The notes: a model not told the origin generated them from the sequence alone. Shown: positions 43,534-52,335, numbered from the stretch's first letter. The stretch is 64,000 bases of DNA from DASXRU01 sp036506395 (GCA_036506395.1 DASXRU010000079.1:11136-75135), one strand, 5' to 3'. Made by a program: numbers and translations.

Positions 43534-43549
43534 TGGCACATGCGTTGCT
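43534..43549 (+). promoter_or_regulatory. Strong sigma54 promoter of stress operon
   Basis: TGGCACATGCGTTGCT is a near-perfect -24/-12 promoter (TGGCAC-N5-TTGCT) with GG-N10-GC spacing. The start would be near 43560, which makes the ATG at 43563 almost leaderless and favours the ATG at 43584. Confidence 0.75.
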
Positions 43550-43583
43550 CCTTTAAGTCGTTATGGGAAGGACGGCATTTGTC

Positions 43584-44003
43584 ATGAAAACACTCCCGGA
43601 GGACGAAGCACGAGCTTTACTGAGCGCCTGCAGAATTGGACGTCTCGGATGTATTGATAACGGCGAGCCGTACGTGGTGCCGATCAATTACGTGGTTGAG
43701 GATGGATCGATTTACAGCCATTCCCTGCCGGGAAGAAAGATTGACGCAATGAGGGCGCACCCGCGCGCGTGTCTGCAGGTTGACCAGCACACCGACGACT
43801 TTCACTGGCGCAGTGCGATTGCCTACGGTGACTTCGAGGAAATTCGCATCTCGGATGACCGGAGGTTGATCCTCCGCAAACTGCTTGCTCGCTTCCCGTT
43901 GCTGACGCCAGTGGAGTCTGTAATGGCCCAGGATGCCGGAGCGCCGAACCCTATCGTGTTTCGCATTCGTATCGATCGCATTACAGGCGTGGCTGAAGGC
44001 TAG
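43584..44003 (+). CDS. Pyridoxamine 5'-phosphate oxidase-fold protein 1
   Basis: A 139-residue PPOX-fold (split-barrel flavin-binding) protein: LSACRIGRLGCIDNGEPYVVPINYV, then SHSLPGRKIDAMRAHPRACLQVDQ and WRSAIAYGDFEEI. Such proteins bind FMN or F420 and often act as flavin stores or reductases in stress regulons. ATG 43584 has GGAAGGA upstream and fits the promoter; 43563 is possible. First gene of an apparent operon with DUF5335, VIT1, DksA-type and ADH genes. Confidence 0.85.
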   Translation: MKTLPEDEARALLSACRIGRLGCIDNGEPYVVPINYVVEDGSIYSHSLPGRKIDAMRAHPRACLQVDQHTDDFHWRSAIAYGDFEEIRISDDRRLILRKLLARFPLLTPVESVMAQDAGAPNPIVFRIRIDRITGVAEG

Positions 44004-44040
44004 GAGCCACTGGGCCTTAACCAGGAAAGGAAAAGCAATT

Positions 44041-44409
44041 ATGAAGAACAACATTGATCGAAGCGTTTGGATAAATTATTTCAATGAGTTCACCAGGCGC
44101 AACCAATGGCGACCCACGCGGTTGGAAGTATTTGGCGACCTCGGCGCGCAGGAATTGGAACACGGACTGTTGTTTGAAGGCATTGACATAAAAACAGGCA
44201 ACAGCGCCTTCCCTTCTGTCGACATTATGCTCGGCGCGAATGATGCGAATGAACCGCGCCACCTAACGCACGTAATCGCAAACGTGCAGCAAATCACGCC
44301 GAAGCGCGGCCTGAACGGACGCGACGAAGCGCTGGAAATAGTAAGCGGCGAAGGTTTCCGGAACCTGTTGCGCTTCGAACCGGAAGCCAGGATGGCAGCG
44401 ATGGCGTAA
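44041..44409 (+). CDS. DUF5335 family protein, copy 1
   Basis: A 122-residue protein. WINYFNEFTRRNQWRPTRLE, GAQELEHGLLFEGID and DEPRHLTH-like later residues follow the DUF5335 pattern also seen in the copy at 50301 (FLDSFSRQHEG, GAQVEEKGLPFEGI). Function unknown; the family tends to accompany stress genes. GGAAAGG precedes the ATG; the gap to the PPOX gene is 37 nt and to the VIT1 gene 5 nt. Confidence 0.8.
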   Translation: MKNNIDRSVWINYFNEFTRRNQWRPTRLEVFGDLGAQELEHGLLFEGIDIKTGNSAFPSVDIMLGANDANEPRHLTHVIANVQQITPKRGLNGRDEALEIVSGEGFRNLLRFEPEARMAAMA

Positions 44410-44414
44410 CGGCA

Positions 44415-45137
44415 ATGGAACACGAACATTCGATCGAAGCGATCGCAGCTCGACTCTCCGCAGGACCACGCCACAACTATCTTCGAGATTGGATCTACGG
44501 CGGCATCGACGGATCAGTAACTACTTTCGCCGTCGTCAGCGGTGTGGTAGGCGCGCGACTCTCGTCCTGGATAATTCTGGTGATGGGCTTTGCCAACCTG
44601 TTCGCTGATGGTTTCTCGATGGCTGCCGGCAATTTTCTGGGCACCAGAGCCGAACACGAAGACCTTAAACGTCTTGAAGCGATTGAGTATCGCCACGTCG
44701 ATCTAGATCCCGAAGGCGAGCGCGAAGAAGTAAGACAGATATTTCGCAACAAGGGTTTCGCCGGAGAAGACCTGGCACGCCTGGTCGACCTGATTACTTC
44801 CGATCGCACGCGATGGGTTAGAACAATGTTGACGGAGGAATACGGTCTGCCCCAGGAAGTCCGCTCTCCCTGGCTGGCGGCCATTACGACGTTCAGCGCC
44901 TTCCTGGCGTGTGGACTTGTGCCTTTACTCCCCTACTTGTTTCGATCGAATAGTGCGCTCGCTTTTTCAATCGTGATGACCGGAGGTGTTTTCTTCGCGA
45001 TAGGATCTGTTAAGAGCCGGTGGTCCACGTCCGCCTGGTGGCGCTCCGGGCTATCAACTCTCGTAATCGGCGCCATGGCGGCCACTCTGGCATATGGAGT
45101 CGGGCTGCTGCTGAATCATCTGGCGCAGCAAGGCTAG
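44415..45137 (+). CDS. VIT1/CCC1-family metal transporter
   Basis: A 240-residue membrane protein with about five helices. The family opening YLRDWIYGGIDGSVTTFAVVSGVVGA and GFANLFADGFSMAAGNFLGTRAE is clear, followed by an acidic cytoplasmic helix (LDPEGEREEVRQIF) as in iron/manganese exporters. It probably moves Fe2+ or Mn2+ out of the cytoplasm, limiting Fenton damage in an operon of stress proteins. It begins 5 nt after the DUF5335 gene. Confidence 0.92.
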   Translation: MEHEHSIEAIAARLSAGPRHNYLRDWIYGGIDGSVTTFAVVSGVVGARLSSWIILVMGFANLFADGFSMAAGNFLGTRAEHEDLKRLEAIEYRHVDLDPEGEREEVRQIFRNKGFAGEDLARLVDLITSDRTRWVRTMLTEEYGLPQEVRSPWLAAITTFSAFLACGLVPLLPYLFRSNSALAFSIVMTGGVFFAIGSVKSRWSTSAWWRSGLSTLVIGAMAATLAYGVGLLLNHLAQQG

Positions 45138-45174
45138 CGACACTGACCACGCAAACGTAATGGAGGTAATAATC

Positions 45175-45540
45175 ATGAGTGCCAATCAGCAGATTCACAT
45201 AATCGACAATGCTCCTGGGCAAAATGGAGGCGTTGTATGGAACCGGCTACATTCCGAACGAGAAGAGATTTGCGAAACTCTCCTCAAAGAGTACGCGCCG
45301 GGGGACGCGGTTCCGGAAGCACAGCAGCGATCGCCTGAGGCGATGCATGCTGCAAACTGGCACCGGGAGCTGCTTCAGGCCCGCCTGCGCAAGATTGACA
45401 ACGCGCTCGATCGATTAATGTCGGGTTCGTACGGCGATTGCTGCAAGTGTGGCAGGTGGATTGAAGACACCAAACTCGATTTTGACCCCGCCGTGGCGTT
45501 CTGCTTTGAATGCTGGGAGCGCGTACAGACCGAACCCTGA
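45175..45540 (+). CDS. DksA/TraR C4-type zinc finger protein
   Basis: A 121-residue protein. A coiled-coil region (HRELLQARLRKIDNALDRLMSG) leads to the C4 finger CCKCGRWI...FCFECWERV, and GSYGDC is the family hallmark. DksA-like proteins bind the RNA polymerase secondary channel or act as general stress factors. GGAGGT lies before ATG 45175; an upstream in-frame ATG at 45160 is less likely. Fourth gene of the operon. Confidence 0.9.
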   Translation: MSANQQIHIIDNAPGQNGGVVWNRLHSEREEICETLLKEYAPGDAVPEAQQRSPEAMHAANWHRELLQARLRKIDNALDRLMSGSYGDCCKCGRWIEDTKLDFDPAVAFCFECWERVQTEP

Positions 45541-45558
45541 CCTAAGGAAAACAAGACC

Positions 45559-46701
45559 ATGCAATCCATCATTAGTCCTCCCGGAAATCACCGCCACTTA
45601 ACTGAGCCAGCCTCGCCGGCGCCACAAGTCACCAGCCAGGTGAAGATGAAAGCAAATGTGTTTTGCGGCAAGAACGACATCCGTGTCGAAGAGGTTGAAA
45701 AGCCACGAGCCGGATTAGCTGAAGCCGTGATCCGAGTCACCCTCACTACGATTTGCGGCACCGACCTCCACATCGTTCGCGGAGAGTACCCGGTCAAACC
45801 CGGGCTCACCATTGGTCATGAAGCTGTTGGAGTGATTGAGGAGCTTGCCCTGGGCGTTACCGGATATCAGATTGGCGACCGCGTACTGGTGGGTGCGATT
45901 ACTCCCTGCGGACAATGCCGCGCCTGCTTGTCGGGACACTCCTCACAATGCGGACATGGCGATGGATACGAGGCACTTGGAGGTTGGCGCTTCGGCAACA
46001 CAATCAACGGCGCCCAGGCCGAGTACTTGAGAGTACCGTATGCCCAGGCGAACCTGGCAAAGATTCCTGATCAGTTGAACGATGAACAGGTAATCTTACT
46101 CGCCGATATTGCTTCCACGGGATTCGGCGGCGCCGAGGCCGGCGGGATAAAAATCGGCGATTCGGTAGTGGTCTTCGCGCAGGGACCAATAGGACTATGC
46201 GCCACGGCCGGCGCGAAGTTGATGGGAGCAACTCTTATCATCGGCATCGACGGCGATCACACTCGCCTGGCGATGGCAAAGCGAATGGGCGCCGATGCGG
46301 TCCTCGATTATCGAAACTCGGATGTGGTTGCGGAGGTGCAAAGATTGACAGGTGGCGGCGCTGATGTAGCGATCGAGGCGCTCGGCACGCAGCAAACCTT
46401 CGAGAGTGCCTTACGCAGTTTGCGGCCGGGCGGTACGCTTTCGAGTCTCGGCGTTTACTCCGGCAAGTTGCAGATACCCTACGAAGCATTCGCGGCAGGC
46501 ATCGGAGATCACCGCATAGTCACAACCCTCTGTCCCGGTGGCAAGGAGCGGATGCGCCGGCTGATGGAAGTCGTGCGAAGCGGTCGCGTCGATCTTACGC
46601 CGCTGCTGACGCACACGTTCCCTCTGGAAAAGATTGCCGACGCCTACGATCTGTTCGGGTCACGGCGAGATGGAGTGTTGAAAATAGCAATCAAGTCCTA
46701 A
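45559..46701 (+). CDS. Zinc-dependent alcohol dehydrogenase
   Basis: A 380-residue medium-chain dehydrogenase. Catalytic zinc residues are in ICGTDLH and GHEAVGVIE, and the structural zinc in CGQCRACLSGHSSQC. The Rossmann motif is GDSVVVFAQGPIGLCATAG. An N-terminal extension of about 30 residues precedes the usual start MKANVFCGKND; that inner ATG (45646) could be the true start. It is close to alcohol/sorbitol-type ADHs in stress loci; the substrate is unknown. Confidence 0.92.
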   Translation: MQSIISPPGNHRHLTEPASPAPQVTSQVKMKANVFCGKNDIRVEEVEKPRAGLAEAVIRVTLTTICGTDLHIVRGEYPVKPGLTIGHEAVGVIEELALGVTGYQIGDRVLVGAITPCGQCRACLSGHSSQCGHGDGYEALGGWRFGNTINGAQAEYLRVPYAQANLAKIPDQLNDEQVILLADIASTGFGGAEAGGIKIGDSVVVFAQGPIGLCATAGAKLMGATLIIGIDGDHTRLAMAKRMGADAVLDYRNSDVVAEVQRLTGGGADVAIEALGTQQTFESALRSLRPGGTLSSLGVYSGKLQIPYEAFAAGIGDHRIVTTLCPGGKERMRRLMEVVRSGRVDLTPLLTHTFPLEKIADAYDLFGSRRDGVLKIAIKS

Positions 46702-46901
46702 CCGCGCGTGCTCATTTCTTGAACTCTGGAGTCTGGCACAACGCCGTCTCGGTTTTTTTGACTGGCAGCCCTGGGGTCCCCTCGATTGTGTGAAGCCTGT
46801 CTCCAGCTTAGACGATTAGGAGAACTCAAGGGTTGAAACAGAGTCATTGAACGGAAGGGGATCGAGTTTCATGCAATACAAGTAATGTCCAACAGCTGGC
46901 T

Positions 46902-47240
46902 TTGGAAAACAATAACTTTCGGAAAGTCCTGTTCACAAATAAGCACTCCCAGGTGGTCTTGATGAATGTTCTTCCTGGGGAAGACATTGGCCGGGAAGTC
47001 CACGAAGTTGTTGACCAGGTCCTGGTTTTTGTCAAAGGCGCGGGAGAGGCCGTCGTGGGACGGGAAACGCATGATATCGGCCCTGGCGATATGTTTGCGG
47101 TGCCCGCCGGAACGGAACATAATTTCATTAACACTGGCGATGAAGCTCTGAAACTGTTCACGGTCTACTCGCCGCCGGAGCATCCCGACGGTATTGTGCA
47201 TGCGACAAAAGCCGATGCTCTCGCTCGTCCGGATGAGTGA
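46902..47240 (+). CDS. Cupin-domain protein
   Basis: A 112-residue cupin with both motifs: GREVHEVVDQVLVFVKGAGEAV and GPGDMFAVPAGTEHNFINTG, with metal ligands in HEVVDQ and EHNF. The only likely start is TTG at 46902; the frame is open back to 46851 without ATG or GTG, and coding similarity seems to extend a few codons upstream (VQQLALENNNF). The natural start may therefore be non-standard or lost. It lies between ADH and the Mg2+ ATPase. Confidence 0.75.
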   Translation: MENNNFRKVLFTNKHSQVVLMNVLPGEDIGREVHEVVDQVLVFVKGAGEAVVGRETHDIGPGDMFAVPAGTEHNFINTGDEALKLFTVYSPPEHPDGIVHATKADALARPDE

Positions 47241-47292
47241 GCGACACACTCAGCTGAGCTGCAGTCATTCATGAAGCTACTACTCGCTAAAG

Positions 47293-49818
47293 ATGACTCG
47301 GCCAGCTGATATCCAGGCAGACGCCGGGGCCGGTCTTAGCACTACAGAGGCGCGTCTGCGGCTCAGCAACGTCGGCCCGAACGAACCCGTCTCGTCGCGC
47401 CGCACATCCGGCCTCACCCAGATCCTGTTTCTGTTCATAAATCCGCTGGCCATCATCCTGTTGGTAGCCAGCGCGATCTCGGCTGCTGTCGGTGAAGTCC
47501 TCAATGCTTCCATTATCGCGCTGATGGTGTTGTTGAGCGCAGTGCTCAACTTCGTTCAGACCTATCGTTCGCAGCGTGCCGTCGAGCGCATTCGCAAAGA
47601 AGTTGCTCCCACAGCCACCGTGCTACGAGACGGAAATTGGACGGAGATTCCCAGACGCGAGCTCGTGCCGAGCGATGTCATTAGGCTTACCGCGGGTGAT
47701 CTTGTGCCGGCGGATGCGTGGCTGTTCAAGGTTCGCAATCTACATGTACAGCAAGCCGCGCTCACGGGAGAGTCACTTCCTGTCCAGAAAGAAGCCCTCG
47801 ACCTCCATACAATTTCTCCAGACACAAGCGATGATCACAAAGTGTTTCTGGGCACCTCTGTGGTTAGCGGCACGGGAACAGCGCTGGTCATGGCTACGGG
47901 TAAGAGCACCGCCTTCGGTGATATCGCCACTCGCCTTGCCACCAAGCCACCAGAAACCGAGTTCGAAAGAGGCACCCGGCAGTTTGGTCTCTTAATCATG
48001 AAGACCACCATCCTGCTGGTGCTTTTTGTTCTGCTGGTAAGCGTCGTCCTTCATCACAATTTCCTCGAGTCTCTGCTCTTTGCCGTTGCCCTCGCGGTTG
48101 GGTTGACGCCCGAGTTTCTGCCGATGATAACGACCGTCACTCTGGGCCAGGGCGCCGTTCACATGGCGCGAAAGAAGGTGATCGTCAAGCATCTCGAGGC
48201 GATGCAGAACTTCGGCAGCATCGATGTTCTCTGCAGCGACAAGACCGGCACGCTCACCAGCGGCGAGATGGCGCTGGACCAACACCTTGATCCATTTGGC
48301 ACTCCATCTGAACGCGTCTTTCTGCTCGCATATCTGAACAGCCTCCACGAAACAGGTGTGAATAATCCACTGGATCAAGCGATCAAGCAGAGCCGGACCA
48401 GTAATCCGCTAGATACAGCCGTCCTGCAACACGATCATCCGAACATTCACGGCTTTAGGAAGATTGATGAGATTCCCTTCGACTTCGAAAGGCGTCGCGT
48501 CTCGATTGTGGTGGAAGATGAGAACGAGAGATTGCTGATCACTAAGGGTGCGCCTGAAAGTGTGTTGCCCGTATGTTCTGCTTACGAGTTGAACGGTCAA
48601 CAACAACCGCTCGACGCCGATTCACGAGCGCGCGCCGAAGCGACTTATCGAGGACTCTGCGCCCGTGGGTTTCGCATACTGGCTGTCGCTTACGCCACGG
48701 TGCCGCAGCAAGACGTTTATCGGGCAGCCGACGAAAAGGATCTGGTGCTGGCTGGATTTTTGACCTTTTCCGATCCGCCGCTGGAGAGCGCTAAGCTTGC
48801 CCTACGCGATCTCAGCCGCGACGGTATACAGGTCAAGATATTGACCGGCGACAACGAGCTGGTGACTCAACATATCTGCTCGCAGGTTGGTCTCGATGGC
48901 GGACGCCCTATCCTCGGCGACGAACTTGAGCGAATGACTGACCCTGCCCTGGCGCATGTCGTAGAGCAAGCTTCAGTGTTTGCCCGAGTCTCGCCGGCCC
49001 AAAAAAACCGGATCATTCTGGCGCTCAAGCATCGCAGTCACGTCGTCGGTTATTTGGGAGACGGCATCAACGACGCTCCTTCGCTCCATGCGGCAGATGT
49101 CGGCATTTCTGTTTCCACCGCCGTGGATGTGGCCAAAGATGCAGCCGATATCATCCTGCTTGAACGCAGCCTGAACGTTTTGCATGAGGGCATCATTGAA
49201 GGGCGCAAGGCCTTTGGTAATGTGATGAAGTATTTGCTGATGGGGACGAGTTCCAACTTCGGCAACATGTTCAGCATGGCCGTCGCGTCGCTCTTCCTGC
49301 CGTTTTTGCCGATGCTGCCGACGCAGATTCTCCTGAATAACTTTCTCTACGACCTGGCGCAGGTGACGATTCCGACAGATCACATCGACCCGACTTTTAT
49401 CCATAAGCCTCAGCGTTGGAACGTCAGCATGATCCGCGATTTCATGATCTACATTGGCCCAATCAGTTCCATCTATGACTTCCTGACATTCTTTGCACTG
49501 CTAAGGGTTTTCAATGCCTCTGAACAACTCTTCCATACCGGCTGGTTCGTCGAGTCGCTCGCCAGCCAGACGCTCGTGATCTTCGTCATCCGCACGGCCG
49601 GAAATCCTTTTCGCAGTCGTCCCAGTTTGGCTCTGACGGCTACCACGATTTCAGTCGTAATGGCAGGCATTGTGATCCCGTTTACTTCATTGGGAAAACT
49701 CTTAGGGTTCACGCCTTTGCCCCCGGCCTTCTTTCTCTTCCTGGCCGGGGCGACTGGTACTTATCTGCTATTGGTGGAAATTGTAAAGCGAAAGCTGATG
49801 CGCAGGCTCTTGAAATAG
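47293..49818 (+). CDS. mgtA: Mg2+-importing P-type ATPase
   Basis: An 841-residue P3B-type ATPase. LTGESLPVQKE (A domain, about 157), CSDKTGTLTSGEMAL (phosphorylation Asp about 316), KGAPESVL, LTGDNELVT and GDGINDAPSLHAADVGISV (about 590) are all present; the C-terminal MLPTQILLNNFLYDLAQVTIPTD block is typical of MgtA/MgtB. It imports Mg2+ into the cell. The N-terminus is shorter than E. coli MgtA. It lies in a stress island and could respond to envelope or Mg2+ stress. Confidence 0.93.
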   Translation: MTRPADIQADAGAGLSTTEARLRLSNVGPNEPVSSRRTSGLTQILFLFINPLAIILLVASAISAAVGEVLNASIIALMVLLSAVLNFVQTYRSQRAVERIRKEVAPTATVLRDGNWTEIPRRELVPSDVIRLTAGDLVPADAWLFKVRNLHVQQAALTGESLPVQKEALDLHTISPDTSDDHKVFLGTSVVSGTGTALVMATGKSTAFGDIATRLATKPPETEFERGTRQFGLLIMKTTILLVLFVLLVSVVLHHNFLESLLFAVALAVGLTPEFLPMITTVTLGQGAVHMARKKVIVKHLEAMQNFGSIDVLCSDKTGTLTSGEMALDQHLDPFGTPSERVFLLAYLNSLHETGVNNPLDQAIKQSRTSNPLDTAVLQHDHPNIHGFRKIDEIPFDFERRRVSIVVEDENERLLITKGAPESVLPVCSAYELNGQQQPLDADSRARAEATYRGLCARGFRILAVAYATVPQQDVYRAADEKDLVLAGFLTFSDPPLESAKLALRDLSRDGIQVKILTGDNELVTQHICSQVGLDGGRPILGDELERMTDPALAHVVEQASVFARVSPAQKNRIILALKHRSHVVGYLGDGINDAPSLHAADVGISVSTAVDVAKDAADIILLERSLNVLHEGIIEGRKAFGNVMKYLLMGTSSNFGNMFSMAVASLFLPFLPMLPTQILLNNFLYDLAQVTIPTDHIDPTFIHKPQRWNVSMIRDFMIYIGPISSIYDFLTFFALLRVFNASEQLFHTGWFVESLASQTLVIFVIRTAGNPFRSRPSLALTATTISVVMAGIVIPFTSLGKLLGFTPLPPAFFLFLAGATGTYLLLVEIVKRKLMRRLLK

Positions 49819-49868
49819 GTCGGCGGTTTCGGACTAGCGCCAACACCGAGTGAGATTCGCTCATTCGT

Positions 49869-50291
49869 CTAAGGTTTCCATCCGGCTTTCTTAAGCTGTT
49901 CCAGGCCGGCTGCAATCGGAACCGCAAGATTCGACGCGGAATTGTCAGCAAAGATTGCGAAGGTAATCCCAATCACCTGACCCGATTCACCGAACATTGG
50001 TGTTCCCGATGAGCCGTCACTGGTGGCAGCATCGAAGACGATCCGGTTCTTTTATAAATCCGTGATATGCCCCTGCGTTGTGAGCGGCTTAATCAGTTCA
50101 CGCTTCGCAAGTTGATCGAGCAGAACGACCAGCGAACCTCCATACTCATTTTCAACGGCAAGCGCTTCCTTTTCCGGCAATAGAGCAAGCATCCGATTAG
50201 GTCCGGTGGGATACCCCATCATCACCACAGCCTTGCCGATCTCGGCCCCATGCAGGCGGGCATATCTCGCCTTTTTGGCTGAAGATTCCAA
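49869..50291 (-). pseudogene. Trypsin-like serine protease remnant with in-frame stop
   Basis: The minus-strand frame reads GKAVVMMGYPTGPNRMLA, PLTTQGHITDL, then a TAA stop, and continues in the same frame as KNRIVFDAATSDGSSGTPM and NLAVPIAAGLEQLKKAGW to a stop at 49869. This is the C-terminal half of a trypsin-like (S1-type) protease with the serine in SDGSSGTP. The N-terminal half with His and Asp is absent. Truncation and the stop mark it as a pseudogene. Confidence 0.75.
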
Positions 50292-50300
50292 TCGGCATGT

Positions 50301-50714
50301 TCATAAGCTCCTGCTTCCGTGCGGTCGCGCCTCGCTGTCGGTCACGATGGCATCGACCATGTCCGGCAACATTGATGAACGAAAGCGCAACAGCGCCGTT
50401 ACTCCGTCTGCCGACTTGATCGCCAGCGCGAGATCGGCGCCTTCATCTGTTTGTTCCAGACTCACTTTTGTCGGAGCGGTAACGCTGTGGGTAAGGTGAT
50501 CGTAGGGCTTGCCACCTATCATGATGGCAATCCGATCTCCTTGAACCTCGTCCCATTCAGCAACAATGCCTTCAAAAGGTAACCCCTTCTCCTCAACTTG
50601 CGCTCCAATCTCGGTTCCGAAAACGTCCAGTGCTGCCAGCGAACCCTCATGTTGCCGGCTGAAGCTATCTAAGAATTTCGGCCATTCTTTTTTGGGAATC
50701 TCTTTGGTTTTCAT
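50301..50714 (-). CDS. DUF5335 family protein, copy 2
   Basis: A 137-residue protein with KEIPKKEWPKFLDSFSRQHEGSL written as its hallmark opening (residues 4-26, DSFSRQHEG core), GAQVEEKGLPFEGIVAEW and HLTHSVTAPTKVSLEQ. Second member of the family in the window. AGGAAAG-type ribosome site near the ATG. Its upstream region has a strong sigma54 candidate on the same strand at 50826-50841. Confidence 0.85.
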   Translation of the reverse strand: MKTKEIPKKEWPKFLDSFSRQHEGSLAALDVFGTEIGAQVEEKGLPFEGIVAEWDEVQGDRIAIMIGGKPYDHLTHSVTAPTKVSLEQTDEGADLALAIKSADGVTALLRFRSSMLPDMVDAIVTDSEARPHGSRSL

Positions 50715-50825
50715 GATTGAACTTTCCTCTCGGAGGTGTTCTTTAGAAGATTGCGTTGCAAATTCATTCTCGCTGCCAGCTGCTTTCGCCAGGCATGCCA
50801 GCTCTCACTTTCAGAATTAGACATA

Positions 50826-50841
50826 GGCAACGTCTGTGCCC
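50826..50841 (-). promoter_or_regulatory. Strong candidate sigma54 promoter of DUF5335 copy 2
   Basis: On the minus strand GGGCACAGACGTTGCC keeps GGCAC and TTGC at exact spacing. Its start near 50815 gives a leader of about 100 nt. A CGCGCAAAGTTTCC motif (50861-50874) is close upstream and the site at 50964 lies 123 bp away. Confidence 0.6.
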
Positions 50842-50963
50842 TCCGTTCGAAGAGGTTCGGCGCGCAAAGTTTCCAAAAGCGGTCGGATTTCAGGCAGGTA
50901 TTGCAAAGGACTCAATCGCAGGCTTGATGCAAAGGAAACGACAGCGGGCTTTAACACAATATC

Positions 50964-50986
50964 TGCGTCAGTTTCCCCAACCGCGA
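50964..50986. promoter_or_regulatory. Candidate activator site between divergent genes
   Basis: TGCGTCAGTTTCCCC followed by AACCGCGA. It matches the 43447 and 52311 motifs and lies 55-77 bp before the -24 element at 51041. It may also serve the minus-strand promoter at 50826. Confidence 0.55.
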
Positions 50987-51039
50987 ATAATTCGATGGCG
51001 TCAATCACTATGAATTGGGGCGACAGCAACTCTCCTCTC

Positions 51040-51055
51040 TGGAACGCTGATTGCC
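51040..51055 (+). promoter_or_regulatory. Candidate sigma54 promoter of PPOX gene 2
   Basis: TGGAACGCTGATTGCC has GG-N10-GC and TTGC; the -24 box is GGAAC. The upstream activator-like motif at the usual distance supports it. Start near 51066 excludes translation from 51051 and supports ATG 51108. Confidence 0.5.
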
Positions 51056-51107
51056 AGTTCTTAAATTGATACTTGTCATTCGTGTTCGGTGGGCCGGATG
51101 GTGCGCC

Positions 51108-51641
51108 ATGTTTATCCATGAAATGACTGCCGATGAATGCCGCAGCGCTTTACAAAAGTCGACTGTAGGCAGACTGGGATGCGCTCTCAATAACCAGCCT
51201 TATGTTGTTCCCATCTACTTCGCATTTGATGGACAACATCTCTACGGGTTCACGACAGTGGGACAGAAGATCGAATGGATGCGCGCGAACCCGCAGGTAT
51301 GCCTGGAGATCGACGAGCGGACCAGCGCCGAAGAATGGATGAGCGTTATCGTTTTTGGCCGTTATGAGGAGATGCCCGATGAACCTCACTACAAAGCTGC
51401 GCGAGTGAAGGCCCACCGACTGCTGCAACAACGCGCGATGTGGTGGGAACCTGCTTACATGTCGAATGCGCACCGTGAGGGCTGCCACTCCCTGGTGCCG
51501 GTCTTCTATCGCATTCACATTGCTCACATGACGGGACATCGGGCAACGCCGGACATCCCAGGAGTGTCGGATACCCACCCCTTGATACGAAAGGAAGGAT
51601 GGGTCGACAGCATTCGCCGGCACCTTGGAACAACGAGTTAA
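51108..51641 (+). CDS. Pyridoxamine 5'-phosphate oxidase-fold protein 2
   Basis: A 177-residue PPOX-fold protein: MTADECRSALQKSTVGRLGCALNNQPYVVPIYFAFD is represented by its core GRLGCALNNQPYVVPIYF, followed by GFTTVGQKIEWMRANPQVCLEIDE and WMSVIVFGRYEEMPD. Paralogous in architecture to the 43584 protein (GRLGCIDNGEPYVVPINY). Likely flavin-binding. It has an additional C-terminal segment of about 40 residues. It stands alone and has its own promoter candidate. Confidence 0.88.
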   Translation: MFIHEMTADECRSALQKSTVGRLGCALNNQPYVVPIYFAFDGQHLYGFTTVGQKIEWMRANPQVCLEIDERTSAEEWMSVIVFGRYEEMPDEPHYKAARVKAHRLLQQRAMWWEPAYMSNAHREGCHSLVPVFYRIHIAHMTGHRATPDIPGVSDTHPLIRKEGWVDSIRRHLGTTS

Positions 51642-51694
51642 GAGCAACCTCTGCGAGCTTTTGCTGTCAACAGTTTTTCACTCCTCAGACCTGG

Positions 51695-52144
51695 TTAACT
51701 CGAGCTCCGCACAATTTCCACAGAACAATTGGCATGATGGACGACACTATTGGAGACCGAGCCCAATAAGAGTCGATTCCATGTGCCCAATCCGCGGGAC
51801 CCCATCACGATCAGATCGGCCTTCCATCGCTCCGCCGCCTCAACGATCACTTGTCTGGGCGAGCCCCTAATGATTTCACTGCTTATCTTCAACGTCTGGG
51901 TCTCAGTTTCTTTCAGCTTCGCCAGAGCTCGCTTCATGATTCCCTCTGCAGCTTCGTGAACGGCTTTTTCCAGAGTCTCAAAATATTCTGGTGTGGCAGC
52001 CCACGGCTCCATCCCGACCATAATCGGCGTTTCCGCCGCCGTAATGACCTTGACTTCACTTTGAGACGGCCACGGCCGGCGCGCGACCTCCTCAATCGCC
52101 GCGTCACTGTAAGCTGAGCCGTCAACTGCTAATAATATTTTCAT
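51695..52144 (-). CDS. Universal stress protein (UspA family) 1
   Basis: A 149-residue single Usp domain: MKILLAVDGSAYSDAAIEEV, IVEAAERWKADLIVMGSRGLG, and the ATP-binding GSRGLGTWNRLLLGSVSNSVVHHANCSVEIV pattern (G-2x-G-9x-G[ST]). Likely an ATP-binding stress survival factor. The closest relative in the window is the protein at 56006. It is preceded by a candidate sigma54 site at 52245 and the shared activator site at 52311. Confidence 0.93.
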   Translation of the reverse strand: MKILLAVDGSAYSDAAIEEVARRPWPSQSEVKVITAAETPIMVGMEPWAATPEYFETLEKAVHEAAEGIMKRALAKLKETETQTLKISSEIIRGSPRQVIVEAAERWKADLIVMGSRGLGTWNRLLLGSVSNSVVHHANCSVEIVRSSS

Positions 52145-52244
52145 TACACACTCTCCCTCAAACTAAACCGCTTTTGACTGTTGAAGAGCAATCGCGGCTT
52201 TATCAACCGCCCGGTTCCCAGGCAAGAATTTCAGGCCGTTGGAC

Positions 52245-52260
52245 TGCATGATGTGTGCCA
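52245..52260 (-). promoter_or_regulatory. Candidate sigma54 promoter of usp 1
   Basis: On the minus strand TGGCACACATCATGCA has a perfect TGGCAC and an ATGC -12 box at correct spacing, like 3841. It lies 52 bp from the activator-like site at 52311. Confidence 0.5.
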
Positions 52261-52310
52261 GCTTTTTGACAGCTTTTCCGGGATTCCAGGAGCGTTGGCG
52301 TTGAGAACAC

Positions 52311-52335
52311 TGCGCACTTTCCCGCACCGGTGCGA
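52311..52335. promoter_or_regulatory. Candidate activator site shared by divergent promoters
   Basis: TGCGCACTTTCCCGCACC then GGTGCGA; TGCG occurs at both ends. It lies 52-76 bp from the minus-strand -24 element (52258) and 65-89 bp from the plus-strand one (52400), between the two divergent promoters. Confidence 0.6.

Noticed and set aside
46728..46750. TGGCACAACGCCGTCT upstream of the cupin gene as a sigma54 site
   Set aside because: The -24 box is good but there is no GC at the required spacing.
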